Notes: generated by a model not told the origin, from the sequence alone. DNA of 61,278 nt from Acidimicrobiia bacterium (GCA_030431575.1 JAUIIS010000003.1:1-61278), one strand, 5' to 3'; shown: positions 1 through 7,903, counted from the stretch's first letter. Numbers and translations: made by a program.

Positions 1-2
1 CC

Positions 3-1097
3 GGTTCAAAGGTCACGGTGTACGTTCGCCGCTGGCACAACGACTTACCCACTGAGGTGCAGGTCGAGCCTGGTGTACGCGTCGTGCACGTTCGTGCAGG
101 CGATGTTGGTCTGGCCAAAGAAGACCTTCCCGACGCCGTAGATGAGTACACCAGCGGCGTGCGAGCCGATATCGAGCGCAGCGGCGGCGCAAACATCATC
201 CACGCGAATTATTGGCTCTCCGGAGTTGCAGGCCACGCACTAAAGCACCAGCTCAACCTTCCACTTGTCACTACGTTTCATACGTTGGCGCGAGTCAAAG
301 CCGAAACAGGTGACGCCGAACCTCAGCGACGTATCGACGCGGAGATTGAGGTCATCAACTGCAGCGACGTGATCACGGCCAACAGCCTGGCCGAGGCCCA
401 GCAGCTTCAGCGCTACTACAGTGCACCGGCCGAGCGCATCAAGGAGATTCCGCCAGGCACTGAGCACGCCTTCTTTTCACCGGGCGACCAGACGGCGGCT
501 CGTCGAGCGCTCGGGCTTGGGTCTGGCCCGGTAGTGACCTTCGTTGGTCGTATTCAGCCGTTGAAGGGCGTAGACGTAGCAGTCCGTGCTTTCGCCGCGC
601 TGGCCCGCCCAGACGCGACCCTGCTTGTGGTTGGTGGAGCTAGCGGCACAGCAGGCGACGCCGAGGTGCAACGCATCTACCAAATGGTCGGAGCGCTGGG
701 CATCCGCGATCAAGTGCGGTTTGTGGCCCCGCAGCCCCATCACAAGTTGTCCAGCTACTACCGGGCGTCTGACCTTGTGATGGCACCCAGTCGTTCCGAG
801 AGCTTTGGTCTGGTTGCGCTCGAAGCCGCTGCCTGTGGCACCCCAGTTGTGGCTGCCGCGGTGGGCGGACTACGGACGCTAATCCACCACGGAGACACCG
901 GCTTTTTGGTCGATGGCCGCGACCCAGCTGTTTATGCGGCTTTCGCGAACGAGATTCTCGACAACCCGTTGTTGGCCGCAGAAATGGCCATGAACGCGGC
1001 CGAGCATGCCCGGTCCTACACCTGGGGGGCAATGGCGCGTCAGCTAACCGAGGTTTATGGGCGGCTTGGCGAGCGCCAGTTGGTCTCCTGCTCTTAG
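3..1097 (+). CDS. mshA: MshA-like glycosyltransferase (D-inositol-3-phosphate glycosyltransferase), 5' truncated by window
   Basis: GT-B fold, family 4 glycosyltransferase. The best fit is MshA, which transfers GlcNAc from UDP-GlcNAc to inositol 3-phosphate as the first step of mycothiol synthesis in the cytosol. The frame is open to base 3, and the GTG at 18 lies inside the conserved N-terminal strand, so the true start is outside the window. Family blocks seen: HANYWLSG (about residue 63 of the ORF), TFHTLARVK, IPPGTE, the donor-site strand VGRIQPLKG (about 177) and the C-terminal SESFGLVALEAAACGTP with its E-x7-E arrangement. A YbjN gene starts 9 nt after the stop, a pairing seen in other actinobacteria. 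Another GT4 specificity cannot be excluded from sequence alone. Confidence 0.85.
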   Translation, partial: GSKVTVYVRRWHNDLPTEVQVEPGVRVVHVRAGDVGLAKEDLPDAVDEYTSGVRADIERSGGANIIHANYWLSGVAGHALKHQLNLPLVTTFHTLARVKAETGDAEPQRRIDAEIEVINCSDVITANSLAEAQQLQRYYSAPAERIKEIPPGTEHAFFSPGDQTAARRALGLGSGPVVTFVGRIQPLKGVDVAVRAFAALARPDATLLVVGGASGTAGDAEVQRIYQMVGALGIRDQVRFVAPQPHHKLSSYYRASDLVMAPSRSESFGLVALEAAACGTPVVAAAVGGLRTLIHHGDTGFLVDGRDPAVYAAFANEILDNPLLAAEMAMNAAEHARSYTWGAMARQLTEVYGRLGERQLVSCS

Positions 1098-1106
1098 GGT
1101 TTGACC

Positions 1107-1568
1107 ATGAGCACCTTGGCCTCAACTCCTGCCCAACTCGACGCCATCACAGCAGGCATGGATGCTTGGCTCGAAGAGCAGCTGCGCGACAACCCCATTG
1201 TCGATTCCGTCGAACACGGGGAGCCGGGGGAGCGACGCTGGTATGTGCGCATCAAAGGCGAGGATAAAGACGTCTACAGCGTCTGGTTTACGCTTGGCCA
1301 ACGCACGCTTCACTTCGAGACGTATTTCATGCCCGCGCCCGAGGAGAACGCCGGCGCGTGCTACGAACACCTGCTCAAGCGCAACAACAAGCTGTATGGC
1401 ATCACGTTCGCCATTGGTGGTGAGGGCGCCATCTATCTCGTGGGCCAGCTGGCGAACACGGCCGTGAGTAACGACGAACTCGACCGCATTTTGGGCACCT
1501 TCTACGCAACTGTTGAGCAGTGTTTTCGCTCTGCGCTTCGCATTGGTTTTGCGAGCAAATTCTCCTGA
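1107..1568 (+). CDS. YbjN domain-containing protein
   Basis: A 153-residue soluble protein of the YbjN / type III secretion chaperone-like fold. Known family members are small cytosolic proteins of unclear role. The conserved core is visible as DVYSVWFTLGQRTLHFETYFMPAPEEN, followed by a helix with YEHLLKRNN and the strand YGITFAIGGEGAIYLVGQL. The ORF track opens at a TTG (1101); the ATG at 1107, giving MSTLAS, is the better start. It follows mshA by 9 nt and is probably co-transcribed with it. Function in mycothiol metabolism is only suggested by position. Confidence 0.8.
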   Translation: MSTLASTPAQLDAITAGMDAWLEEQLRDNPIVDSVEHGEPGERRWYVRIKGEDKDVYSVWFTLGQRTLHFETYFMPAPEENAGACYEHLLKRNNKLYGITFAIGGEGAIYLVGQLANTAVSNDELDRILGTFYATVEQCFRSALRIGFASKFS

Positions 1569-1581
1569 CCGAGACCTTTGG

Positions 1582-1609
1582 TTAATTTTCAATACATTTC
1601 ATGTATAGT
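1582..1609 (+). promoter_or_regulatory. Putative promoter of the M23 peptidase gene
   Basis: An AT-rich island in GC-rich DNA holds TTAATT, a 16-bp spacer and TATAGT. It lies about 235 bp before the peptidase start and directly in front of a stretch rich in inverted repeats, so transcription would begin with a long leader. Seen by eye only. Confidence 0.5.
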
Positions 1610-1840
1610 CACACGGGCAATGGTTGGTGGGCGAGGCTAGTTCCATCGGGGAAGCAAGCTGGTCTTGCCCGCCGCCATTGACGCCAGCCGGAAGGTCCGC
1701 ACCCTCAGGTTTGCGGCGCCAGGTAGGGCGTTGTTCCCCCATTACAAAAGGGTGACAAAAACCCGGCGCTCCCGAGCTGGTAATCAGCAACCAACCTGCT
1801 AGGTTCCTGCCGATGGCGGAACGCTTCCGCTGACATTTTT
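1610..1840 (+). promoter_or_regulatory. Structured 5' leader, riboswitch-like, before the M23 peptidase
   Basis: No gene is apparent here, but complementary segments are dense. CAATGG and GGTGGGC (1618-1632) face GCCCGCC and CCATTG (about 1667-1680). CCGCA pairs with TGCGG near 1697-1715. GCGCC faces GGCGC across 1716-1770. The last hairpin is GCGGAA-CGC-TTCCGC (1816-1830), followed by TTTTT at 1836-1840, just before the start codon, like an attenuator. Actinobacterial cell-wall hydrolase genes often carry a c-di-AMP (ydaO) riboswitch. Here GGTAGGGC (about 1722) and CAGCAACCAACCTGCT (about 1785) recall pieces of that consensus, but the canonical GGGGUGAAUC block is not found. A structured cis-regulator is likely; its class is uncertain. 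Confidence 0.4.
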
Positions 1841-1843
1841 CTG

Positions 1844-3127
1844 ATGCCACGACTCCTCCCGCCCTCCAGCGTTCAACGCCGCAGCCCCGCACCACCGCAC
1901 GTGCGCTCCGCCATGCGTGCGCTGGCAGCGATTGTGGCGATGGCGGCGCTGGCTCTGAGCCTCCCCGCTTCAGCGCAGACGGCCGAGATCGAAGACGCTC
2001 GAGTCGAACGCGAACGCACCCGGGCCGAAGCAGCCGAAACAGCTGCGGGTCTCGATCCGCTCCTTGCTGAAGATGCCGTCCTCGAAGCCGCCGTCAACGA
2101 CCTGCAACTCCACGTCGACACCCAACAAGCCAAACTCGAAAGTATCCAACAGGCCCTCGCGACCAGTCGCGTCGAAGCAAACGCTGCGGCCGAACGCGTT
2201 ACCGACATGCAGATCAGCATCGGCGCCATCCGCGGCGACCTCATCTCACGATCGGTCGAGGCATACACCTACTCCGACAACCAGCGCGTCGACACCATCT
2301 TCACCACCGACGATGTCACTATTGCGGCGCACAAGCGGGCGCTACTCGACACCATTGCCTCCAACGAAGTCGATCTCATCGACCAACTGCGAGCTGCCGA
2401 GTCCCAACTCGACGACCTCGCCGCTGAAGCCGACGAGGCCGTGGTCCGTGTCATCGAAGAAGAAGCTGCCGAACAAGAACAACTTGCCGCCCTCCAAGTG
2501 GCACTCGCTGACCAGCGCCGGCTCAAGGCTGCTCTCGAAGAACGCATAGCCGAGGTCAACGCCGAAATCGACGCCCTCGAGGCTGAAGAAGCCGGCCTCA
2601 CCGGGCTTATCACCTCGCTCATCGCCGAAGAAGAAGCTCGCATCCGGGCCGAAGAAGAAGCAGCGCGACGCGCCGAAGAGGCACGCCGCCTGGCCGAGCA
2701 GGCCCCCAAAGTGGCCGAGCCCCAAGCCCCCACAGTCGAGCCGCTGCCAGCGCCAGAATCCGCCGGCAACGTTGCCTGGCCGGTCGGTGGCACCGTCACT
2801 TCAAACTTTGGGCCTCGATGGGGACGCATGCACAACGGCATCGACATCTCAGCCCCCTCGGGGACGCCCATTGCTGCGGCAGCGGCAGGCACCGTTATCT
2901 CGGCACAAAACTATGGCGGCTACGGGAACATGGTTGTGGTCGACCATGGCGGCGGCTTCACCACCGTCTACGCACACATGTCCCAGATCCAAGCCAGCGT
3001 TGGCCAATCTGTGGGGCAGGGGACCCAAATTGGTCTAGTGGGCTGCACCGGAAGCTGTACGGGCGACCACCTGCATTTCGAGACCCGGGTCAACGGCGTC
3101 GCACAAGACCCATTCCTTTACTTGTAG
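1844..3127 (+). CDS. Secreted coiled-coil M23 family peptidase (EnvC/NlpD-like peptidoglycan hydrolase)
   Basis: A 427-residue ORF. A signal peptide core (RALAAIVAMAALALSLPASAQ) precedes a long Ala/Glu/Arg-rich coiled coil (about residues 50-285), a Pro-rich linker and a C-terminal LytM/M23 domain (about 305-427). Zinc-site motifs are HNGIDIS, the loop VVDHGGGFTTVYAHM and GDHLHFETRV, so the domain looks catalytically complete. It would cut peptidoglycan cross-links outside the membrane, or activate another hydrolase as EnvC does. The start is uncertain: ATG 1844, GTG 1901 or ATG 1913. The later two give a more normal signal peptide, and none has a clear Shine-Dalgarno. A long structured leader precedes it. 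Confidence 0.85.
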   Translation: MPRLLPPSSVQRRSPAPPHVRSAMRALAAIVAMAALALSLPASAQTAEIEDARVERERTRAEAAETAAGLDPLLAEDAVLEAAVNDLQLHVDTQQAKLESIQQALATSRVEANAAAERVTDMQISIGAIRGDLISRSVEAYTYSDNQRVDTIFTTDDVTIAAHKRALLDTIASNEVDLIDQLRAAESQLDDLAAEADEAVVRVIEEEAAEQEQLAALQVALADQRRLKAALEERIAEVNAEIDALEAEEAGLTGLITSLIAEEEARIRAEEEAARRAEEARRLAEQAPKVAEPQAPTVEPLPAPESAGNVAWPVGGTVTSNFGPRWGRMHNGIDISAPSGTPIAAAAAGTVISAQNYGGYGNMVVVDHGGGFTTVYAHMSQIQASVGQSVGQGTQIGLVGCTGSCTGDHLHFETRVNGVAQDPFLYL

Positions 3128-3138
3128 GCGCTCGCCGC

Positions 3139-3144
3139 TAACCT
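3139..3144 (+). promoter_or_regulatory. -10 hexamer TAACCT, leaderless-type, for proC
   Basis: TAACCT fits the actinobacterial TANNNT -10 pattern and ends 8 nt before the proC ATG, leaving no room for a ribosome binding site. This is the geometry expected of a leaderless transcript. No convincing -35 was seen. Confidence 0.4.
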
Positions 3145-3152
3145 CCGGCTCC

Positions 3153-3941
3153 ATGACACGATTGACAGTGGTTGGTGGCGGCAAGATGGGCGAGGCCCTC
3201 ATAGGAGGCCTCCTTGGGGCCTCTTGGCGGGCCGAAGACATTCAGGTCGTCGAACCCGACGCCGCCCGCCGAGAAGAGCTCATGGGCGCCTTTGAAGGCA
3301 TGGCAGTCGTCGCTACACCGACAACAGTGGCAGACGCACTGGTTGCGGTGAAGCCACAACACTGCAAGAGCGCCTGCGAAGCCATCGCCGACAAAGGCAC
3401 CACACGAGTCCTTTCGATTGCCGCTGGCGTAACCACGGCGTCGCTCGAATCGTGGCTGGCACCTGACACTCCGGTGGTTCGTTGCATGCCCAACACGCCG
3501 GCACTGGTGGGCGCTGGGATGTCGGCCATTGCGCCGGGCCTTGCCGCTGGCTCTGCCGACCTTTCCTGGGCCGCAGACATCCTTGCTGCGGTAGGCGAAG
3601 TCATTACCGTCGACGAGACCAGTCTGGACGCCGTAACTGGCATGAGTGGGTCGGGTCCGGCCTATGTGTTCTTGTTGGCAGAGGCCCTTGTCGAAGCCGG
3701 AGTGAGCGTTGGCCTCGAGCGTGGCACCGCCGACGTGCTCACCCGGCAGACCTTGCTGGGCGCAGCCAAGCTGCTCGCCGAATCCGGCGAAGATCCAGCC
3801 GTGTTGCGAGCCAACGTGACCTCTCCGGGTGGCACAACCGCCGCTGGTCTGGCAGTGTTTGGCGAGGCGGGGTTTTTGGACCTTGTCGAACGAGTTGTCG
3901 CAGCGGCAACCCAGCGGAGTAAAGCACTCGGTGGCTCGTAG
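3153..3941 (+). CDS. proC: Pyrroline-5-carboxylate reductase
   Basis: 262 residues, the usual length for ProC, which reduces 1-pyrroline-5-carboxylate to L-proline with NAD(P)H in the cytosol. The N-terminal Rossmann motif is VVGGGKMGEALIGGL. The middle carries VRCMPNTPALVGAGMSA, typical of the family. The C-terminal dimer/active-site signature reads DAVTGMSGSGPAYVFLLAEAL (about residue 158 onward), ending with the conserved ANVTSPGGTTAAGL. The ATG sits 25 nt after the peptidase stop and behind its own -10-like hexamer, so it may have its own transcript. Confidence 0.95.
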   Translation: MTRLTVVGGGKMGEALIGGLLGASWRAEDIQVVEPDAARREELMGAFEGMAVVATPTTVADALVAVKPQHCKSACEAIADKGTTRVLSIAAGVTTASLESWLAPDTPVVRCMPNTPALVGAGMSAIAPGLAAGSADLSWAADILAAVGEVITVDETSLDAVTGMSGSGPAYVFLLAEALVEAGVSVGLERGTADVLTRQTLLGAAKLLAESGEDPAVLRANVTSPGGTTAAGLAVFGEAGFLDLVERVVAAATQRSKALGGS

Positions 3942-4049
3942 GCCAGCTGACGCAAGATTTTTTGCCGAGGCTGCCTACGGAAATCGCAGCAAGAACAGGG
4001 CCAAATCGCCCCATATTCGCTGAATCAGAAAATTTCCCGGCGTCCGTTT

Positions 4050-4078
4050 TTGGACACAACGCAAAGGTGACCTAAGGT
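4050..4078 (+). promoter_or_regulatory. Putative promoter of bldC
   Basis: TTGGAC, a 17-bp spacer and TAAGGT form a good housekeeping-type promoter 30 bp upstream of the bldC start. A purine-rich GGGGTAGGAAGC Shine-Dalgarno region follows, so this message is leadered, unlike many neighbours. Confidence 0.55.
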
Positions 4079-4108
4079 GACGCCGGCCAAGCGGAAGGGG
4101 TAGGAAGC

Positions 4109-4303
4109 ATGGCGCAGCCTGAAGGTCTTGCACGGTTTATGACAGTCGCAGAAGTAGCAACATTGATGCGGGTGTCAACCATGACCGTCTACCGACTCAT
4201 TAAGGCAGGAGACATCCCAGCCGTGCGTGTCGGCAAGTCATATCGCTTACGCGAAGACGACGTCGATCGCTTTCTTTCCAGCCGGTATACCGAGGCTGGT
4301 TAA
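4109..4303 (+). CDS. bldC: BldC-type MerR-like small DNA-binding regulator
   Basis: A 64-residue single winged-helix protein. The excisionase/MerR-like signature is FMTVAEVATLMRVSTMTVYRLIKAGDIP followed by VRVGKSYRLREDDVDRFL. Size and sequence match actinobacterial BldC, which binds DNA as head-to-tail oligomers and controls developmental or growth-phase genes in Streptomyces. Targets in this organism are unknown. It is monocistronic: its own promoter, a strong Shine-Dalgarno (GGTAGGAAGC) and a strong terminator directly downstream. The symbol rests on family resemblance. Confidence 0.85.
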   Translation: MAQPEGLARFMTVAEVATLMRVSTMTVYRLIKAGDIPAVRVGKSYRLREDDVDRFLSSRYTEAG

Positions 4304-4323
4304 TAGGCCACACGGGAATCAAT

Positions 4324-4357
4324 GGGGCCGGCGCAAGCCGGCCCCCTTGCCTTTTTT
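4324..4357 (+). terminator. Rho-independent terminator of bldC
   Basis: A perfect 9-bp stem GGGGCCGGC / GCCGGCCCC with a GCAA tetraloop is followed, after CTTGC, by a run of six T. It starts 20 nt after the bldC stop. This is the clearest intrinsic terminator in the window. Confidence 0.9.
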
Positions 4358-4413
4358 GGCGATCTCGGCCGGTGACACCGCTAGCTGAGTGGGCTGTTTG
4401 ACCTTGCTGCCAA

Positions 4414-4419
4414 TACGCT
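4414..4419 (+). promoter_or_regulatory. -10 hexamer TACGCT, leaderless-type, for the SAM hydrolase gene
   Basis: TACGCT ends 6 nt before the GTG start at 4426 and no Shine-Dalgarno is present, which suggests a leaderless mRNA beginning at or near the start codon. Confidence 0.45.
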
Positions 4420-4425
4420 CGGACT

Positions 4426-5283
4426 GTGAGCGACTTGCGCTACCGCACCATCAGTTTTCTCAGCGACTACGGACTCCGTGACGAGTCTGTGGGTGTGGTG
4501 AAGTCGGTCATCAAGTCTGTGGCTCCGTCAGTCGACATTGTGGACGTCACCCACGACATCAGACGCCACGACACTCGCGCTGGCGGTCTTGCTCTGGCTC
4601 GTGCCGCGCAATACCTCAACCCTGGGGTGGTGCTTGCCGTGGTGGACCCTGGTGTTGGTACCAGCCGCCGCGCTATTGCGATCGAAGTTGGAGATGGCCA
4701 GTCGGTGCTTGTTGGCCCCGACAATGGATTGCTGGCCCCCGCAGTGGCTTTGGTGGGCGGGGCAACACGTGCCATCGAACTCGACAACGCCGTGTACCAC
4801 GTGCCTGCGCCTGGCCCCACCTTTGGTGGTCGCGACATCTTTGGTCCGTGTGCCGCTCACCTGTGCGCCGGGGTCCCTTTGCTGGAGCTTGGCAACGAAA
4901 TCTCTACGGCGACCCTCATGCCGGGCGTGTTGCCAGTGGGTGGGCGAGAAGGCGATGTCGTTGAGGGTGAGATCTTGTGGATTGACCACTTCGGCAACCT
5001 GCAGCTCAACCTCGACCCCGACGATCTCGACGGTCTTGACGGCCCTCTCATGTTGCGTTCTGGCGAGGTGGCCAGGCGCATCGACCGGGTGACCACGTTT
5101 GATCAAATTGGTCCCAGCAACGTTGGCCTGTTGGTTGATTCGTACGGTCTGCTTAGCATCGCGATTGCACGTGGGTCCGCTGCAGAAGAGCTGGGTCTCA
5201 AGGAGTCAGACTCGGTTCAGCTTGGTTTGGCTGAGGTTGAGCCCGGCGTGTCGACCCCCGTCGAGCTAGGAAAGCGGAGCTAA
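4426..5283 (+). CDS. S-adenosyl-L-methionine hydrolase (adenosine-forming), DUF62 / SAM hydroxide adenosyltransferase
   Basis: 285 residues. The family uses water or hydroxide to split SAM into adenosine and methionine and is related to fluorinases and chlorinases. Conserved blocks are all present: FLSDYG near the N-terminus, DVTHDIRRHD, VVDPGVGTSRRAIAIE, VGPDNGLLAPA, the FGGRDIFGPCAAHL segment and the C-terminal-domain motif WIDHFGNLQLNL. I do not see the insertion loop specific to fluorinases, so halogenation is unlikely. GTG start with a -10 hexamer 6 nt upstream. A tiny membrane peptide gene begins 3 nt after the stop. Confidence 0.88.
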   Translation: MSDLRYRTISFLSDYGLRDESVGVVKSVIKSVAPSVDIVDVTHDIRRHDTRAGGLALARAAQYLNPGVVLAVVDPGVGTSRRAIAIEVGDGQSVLVGPDNGLLAPAVALVGGATRAIELDNAVYHVPAPGPTFGGRDIFGPCAAHLCAGVPLLELGNEISTATLMPGVLPVGGREGDVVEGEILWIDHFGNLQLNLDPDDLDGLDGPLMLRSGEVARRIDRVTTFDQIGPSNVGLLVDSYGLLSIAIARGSAAEELGLKESDSVQLGLAEVEPGVSTPVELGKRS

Positions 5284-5286
5284 GGC

Positions 5287-5376
5287 ATGCGCCCGGCCAC
5301 CACGCTTGTCATTGCGATCCTCATCGGCATGATCATGCTGGCGAGCGTCATCCAGCTGTTTGTCATGGCGCGCTAA
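5287..5376 (+). CDS. 29-residue single-span membrane micropeptide
   Basis: Too short for the ORF track. An ATG three bases after the SAM hydrolase stop, preceded by AGCGGAGCTAAGG as a possible Shine-Dalgarno, opens a 29-codon frame. It has a basic N-terminus (MRP), one long hydrophobic helix (LVIAILIGMIMLASVIQLFVM) and a short basic tail (AR). The shape is that of a genuine small transmembrane protein, and translational coupling to the SAM hydrolase is plausible. Its last codons and stop are formed by the first unit of the 24-bp tandem repeat. No function can be assigned. Confidence 0.45.
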   Translation: MRPATTLVIAILIGMIMLASVIQLFVMAR

Positions 5377-5486
5377 GCGCGGCGTGTTGGGGCGCGCTAA
5401 GCGCGGCGTGTTGGGGCGCGCTAAGCGCGGCGTGTTGGGGCGCGCTAAGCGCGGCGTGTTGGGGCGCGCTAAGCGCGGCGTGTTGG
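5367..5486. repeat. Tandem array of five 24-bp micro-hairpin units
   Basis: Five uninterrupted, identical 24-bp units begin at 5367, 5391, 5415, 5439 and 5463. Each contains the palindrome CGCGC-TAA-GCGCG, then GCGTGTTGG. The array fills the gap between the convergent SAM hydrolase/micropeptide transcript and the CAP-domain gene. There are no spacers, so it is not CRISPR. It could act as a bidirectional transcription or mRNA-end structure, or be a slippage-prone minisatellite. Confidence 0.95.
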
Positions 5487-5493
5487 GTTGGCC

Positions 5494-6177
5494 CTAGCGT
5501 CCGGCTTCAACAAGAAGTTCAAGTGTGGTCACTAGCCGGTCTTGGCTGGTGGCATCTTGGGCGGCTTCAAAAGCCAGGTCTTCGGGTGCCTGGTCGGCTT
5601 GGGTGGCGGGGTCGGGGACGGTCAGGTCAGCGAGGTCATCCAACGTAGAAGCGAAACGATGGGTGGTGTAGTGGCGCCCGTCTTCGTGCCACATCACGCC
5701 CACCCCCACAACGGTGTAGGAAGGGTCCAAGACGTTTGCACGATGGCCTGGGCTGTCCAGGAACGCTTGCCAGACGCGGGGCACTGTTGGGCCGCGGCCC
5801 ACGTTCTCGCCAGCTCGGAGCCAATTTGGCGGGGCGCCGGTGACAATGTCGTCGGCATGTTGCAGGGTGCTGTTGTGCACCATCCAGGTGGTCCACTCGC
5901 GTGCAGCCTCGGTCATGTTTGGGTCCACCCTCAGCGGAATCAACCCGTGCTCGACTCGCACCGCGTTGATGGCGTCGACGTAGGCCGCCTCGTCCATAGG
6001 AGAGAATGTCTCGCCGGCGTCTTCGGCAGAGGCAGGTGCGGAGGCTCTGCCACCTCCAAGGACTGCCGCAATAACCGCGACAAGCAGGACGACGCGCAGG
6101 ATCGTCTTCCCTGGCGGTGACAACCTTGGCCGACCCCATGCCGAGGCAGCAGTTTGGGGCAGCGCGAGGAGGGACAT
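5494..6177 (-). CDS. Secreted CAP (SCP-like) domain protein
   Basis: 227 residues. An N-terminal stretch with a Trp/Arg-rich lead and a hydrophobic core (ILRVVLLVAVIAAVLGGG, about 26-43) is followed by ASAPASAE, a likely signal-peptidase site. The CAP fold follows: YVDAINAVRVEHGLIPLRVDPNMTEAAREWTTWM, LQHADDI, RAGENVGRGP, VWQAFLDSPGHRANVLDPSYTVVGVGV and a final THRFAS strand. The two histidines and glutamate typical of the CAP cavity are present (HADD, GENVG, SPGHR). Bacterial CAP proteins are extracytoplasmic with largely unknown roles. The gene faces the SAM hydrolase transcript across the 24-bp repeat array. Confidence 0.85.
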   Translation of the reverse strand: MSLLALPQTAASAWGRPRLSPPGKTILRVVLLVAVIAAVLGGGRASAPASAEDAGETFSPMDEAAYVDAINAVRVEHGLIPLRVDPNMTEAAREWTTWMVHNSTLQHADDIVTGAPPNWLRAGENVGRGPTVPRVWQAFLDSPGHRANVLDPSYTVVGVGVMWHEDGRHYTTHRFASTLDDLADLTVPDPATQADQAPEDLAFEAAQDATSQDRLVTTLELLVEAGR

Positions 6178-6400
6178 GCACCGCCATCGGTCTTACATCT
6201 CTACGGGCCATGGGCCACTCGGCCCCACTCGCCTCAAACCGAGCCGTCTGACCTACGACTTTTGTGAGACAGGCTTGGGTACTGGGCCGAACGGACTACC
6301 GGTGGTGTGAGGGCTTTATTCGCACGAACGGCGTGAACGATTTAGCCTGGCGGTTTCGACACACCGTGGCCACGGGCCAATCACTCCGCCGGGACCGTAG

Positions 6401-7894
6401 ATGAACATCACAGAACTCCTAGAGCCGTTTGCTGCGACCGATCGTGCGGCCCTGCACCACCGCGATCGCACGTTCACCTACCGCGAGCTAGCCGAGCAAG
6501 TCCAACAGGTACAGGCGGGCCTTGCTGATGCCGGGGTACAGCCCGGTGACAAGGTCATGCTCATTGCCGGGACATCGCCGCAGTTTGTGGCAGCGCTGTT
6601 TGGGATCTTGCGCGAGGGGGCAGTGGCGGTGCCTATTAACCCGTTGTCGCCCGTACCCGAAATGGCGCCCGAGATCGCGGCCATCAACCCGTCGCTGGTA
6701 TTTGTTGGTCCAGCGGCAGCAGCAGCGGTGGCCGAGATTGCACCTGCCTGCCCGGTGGTGGCCCTCATGTCTGCGCACTACGACGGGGCTATTGCGTTCG
6801 AGGACTTCTTGGGCGAAGCACCCCGTCGAGGCGTGCAACGCGCGCCCGAAGACTTGGCGCTGCTGATCTTCACCAGCGGTACCGCCGGCCTTCCCAAGGC
6901 CGCCATGCTCACCCACGGCAATTTGGCGGCCAACATCGGTCAGGTCGACGCGCATGGCGCAGGTCTGGCGAACGCCGACGACGTCGTGCTTGGTGCGCTA
7001 CCGCTCTTTCATATCTTGGGCCTCAATATGTTGCTTGGGGTCTTCATGCGATCGGGCGCATCCATTGTCTTGGTGGAGCGCTTCGATGCCCACGGCGCAC
7101 TAGAACTCGTCCGTCGACACGGTGTCACCTCGGTCTCGGGCCCTCCAGCAATGTGGCAAGCCTGGGCCAGCCTTCCTGATGTTGGGCCAGAAGACTTCAA
7201 GACGCTGCGCGTTGCCATTTCCGGTGCAGCGGGGCTGTCACGTGAGGTCGCTAACGCGGTACAAGAGCGCCTTGGGGTACCGCTTAGCCAAGGATATGGG
7301 CTTACCGAGGCGGCACCGGTGCTTACGTTGGGTGCTGGAACCGGCGCACCAGCCACCTCTGTTGGAAGGCCGGTCCCAGGGGTCAGCCTGCGCCTTGTCG
7401 ACCACGATGGCGAGGATGTCCCCGTGGGTGACGAGGGCGAGATTTGGGCCAAGGGCGACAACATCTTCCCTGGCTACCTCGATAACCCCGAGGCCACTGC
7501 GCTGGCGCTCACCGAAGATGGGTGGCTGCGTACCGGCGACATTGGCGTCGTCGACGATGATGGCTATCTCTACATTGTCGACCGCCGCAAAGACCTCATC
7601 GTCGTCTCCGGCTTCAACGTCTTTCCGGGCGAGGTCGAAGCTGCGTTGCTGACACATCCCGATATCGAAGACGCCGCTGTTGTCGGCGTGGCGCACCCCA
7701 CGACGGGCGAGTCGGTTCGAGCCTTTGTCGTGCCCGTCGAGGGCGTCCCATTGGACGAGAATGAGGTGATTGCGCACTGCGAGTCGTTGATGGCTCGGTA
7801 CAAGTGCCCCCAGGCGGTCGAGGTTGTGAGCGAACTGCCTCGCGGAAACGCCATGGGTAAACTGCGCCGACGGAACTTGCGGCCAGCTTCATAG
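6401..7894 (+). CDS. Acyl-CoA synthetase / AMP-forming ligase (fatty acid-CoA ligase family)
   Basis: 497 residues, ANL superfamily. It activates a carboxylic acid as an acyl-AMP and then a CoA thioester. The P-loop-like motif FTSGTAGLPKAAMLTHGN lies near residue 155. The adenine-binding motif YGLTEAAPVLT, the ribose-binding motif GWLRTGDIG, the hinge RRKDLIVVSGFNVFPGEVE and the C-terminal lysine region GNAMGKLRRR complete the set. This is typical of medium or long-chain fatty acid ligases, but the substrate cannot be read from the sequence. It is transcribed away from the CAP gene; the 223-bp divergent gap shows no clear promoter. No partner beta-oxidation genes are nearby. Confidence 0.88.
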   Translation: MNITELLEPFAATDRAALHHRDRTFTYRELAEQVQQVQAGLADAGVQPGDKVMLIAGTSPQFVAALFGILREGAVAVPINPLSPVPEMAPEIAAINPSLVFVGPAAAAAVAEIAPACPVVALMSAHYDGAIAFEDFLGEAPRRGVQRAPEDLALLIFTSGTAGLPKAAMLTHGNLAANIGQVDAHGAGLANADDVVLGALPLFHILGLNMLLGVFMRSGASIVLVERFDAHGALELVRRHGVTSVSGPPAMWQAWASLPDVGPEDFKTLRVAISGAAGLSREVANAVQERLGVPLSQGYGLTEAAPVLTLGAGTGAPATSVGRPVPGVSLRLVDHDGEDVPVGDEGEIWAKGDNIFPGYLDNPEATALALTEDGWLRTGDIGVVDDDGYLYIVDRRKDLIVVSGFNVFPGEVEAALLTHPDIEDAAVVGVAHPTTGESVRAFVVPVEGVPLDENEVIAHCESLMARYKCPQAVEVVSELPRGNAMGKLRRRNLRPAS

Positions 7895-7903
7895 CGCGCC
7901 AGC

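Noticed and set aside
1599-1895. 98-codon minus-strand ORF in the M23 leader
   Set aside because: No motif or ribosome binding site; the region is better explained by paired stems on the plus strand.
4426-5283. Fluorinase or chlorinase
   Set aside because: The sequence matches the DUF62 hydrolases and I see no fluorinase-type insertion loop; no organohalogen genes nearby.
5367-5486. CRISPR array
   Set aside because: Five direct repeats without spacers; no cas genes nearby. The same applies to 48917-49022.
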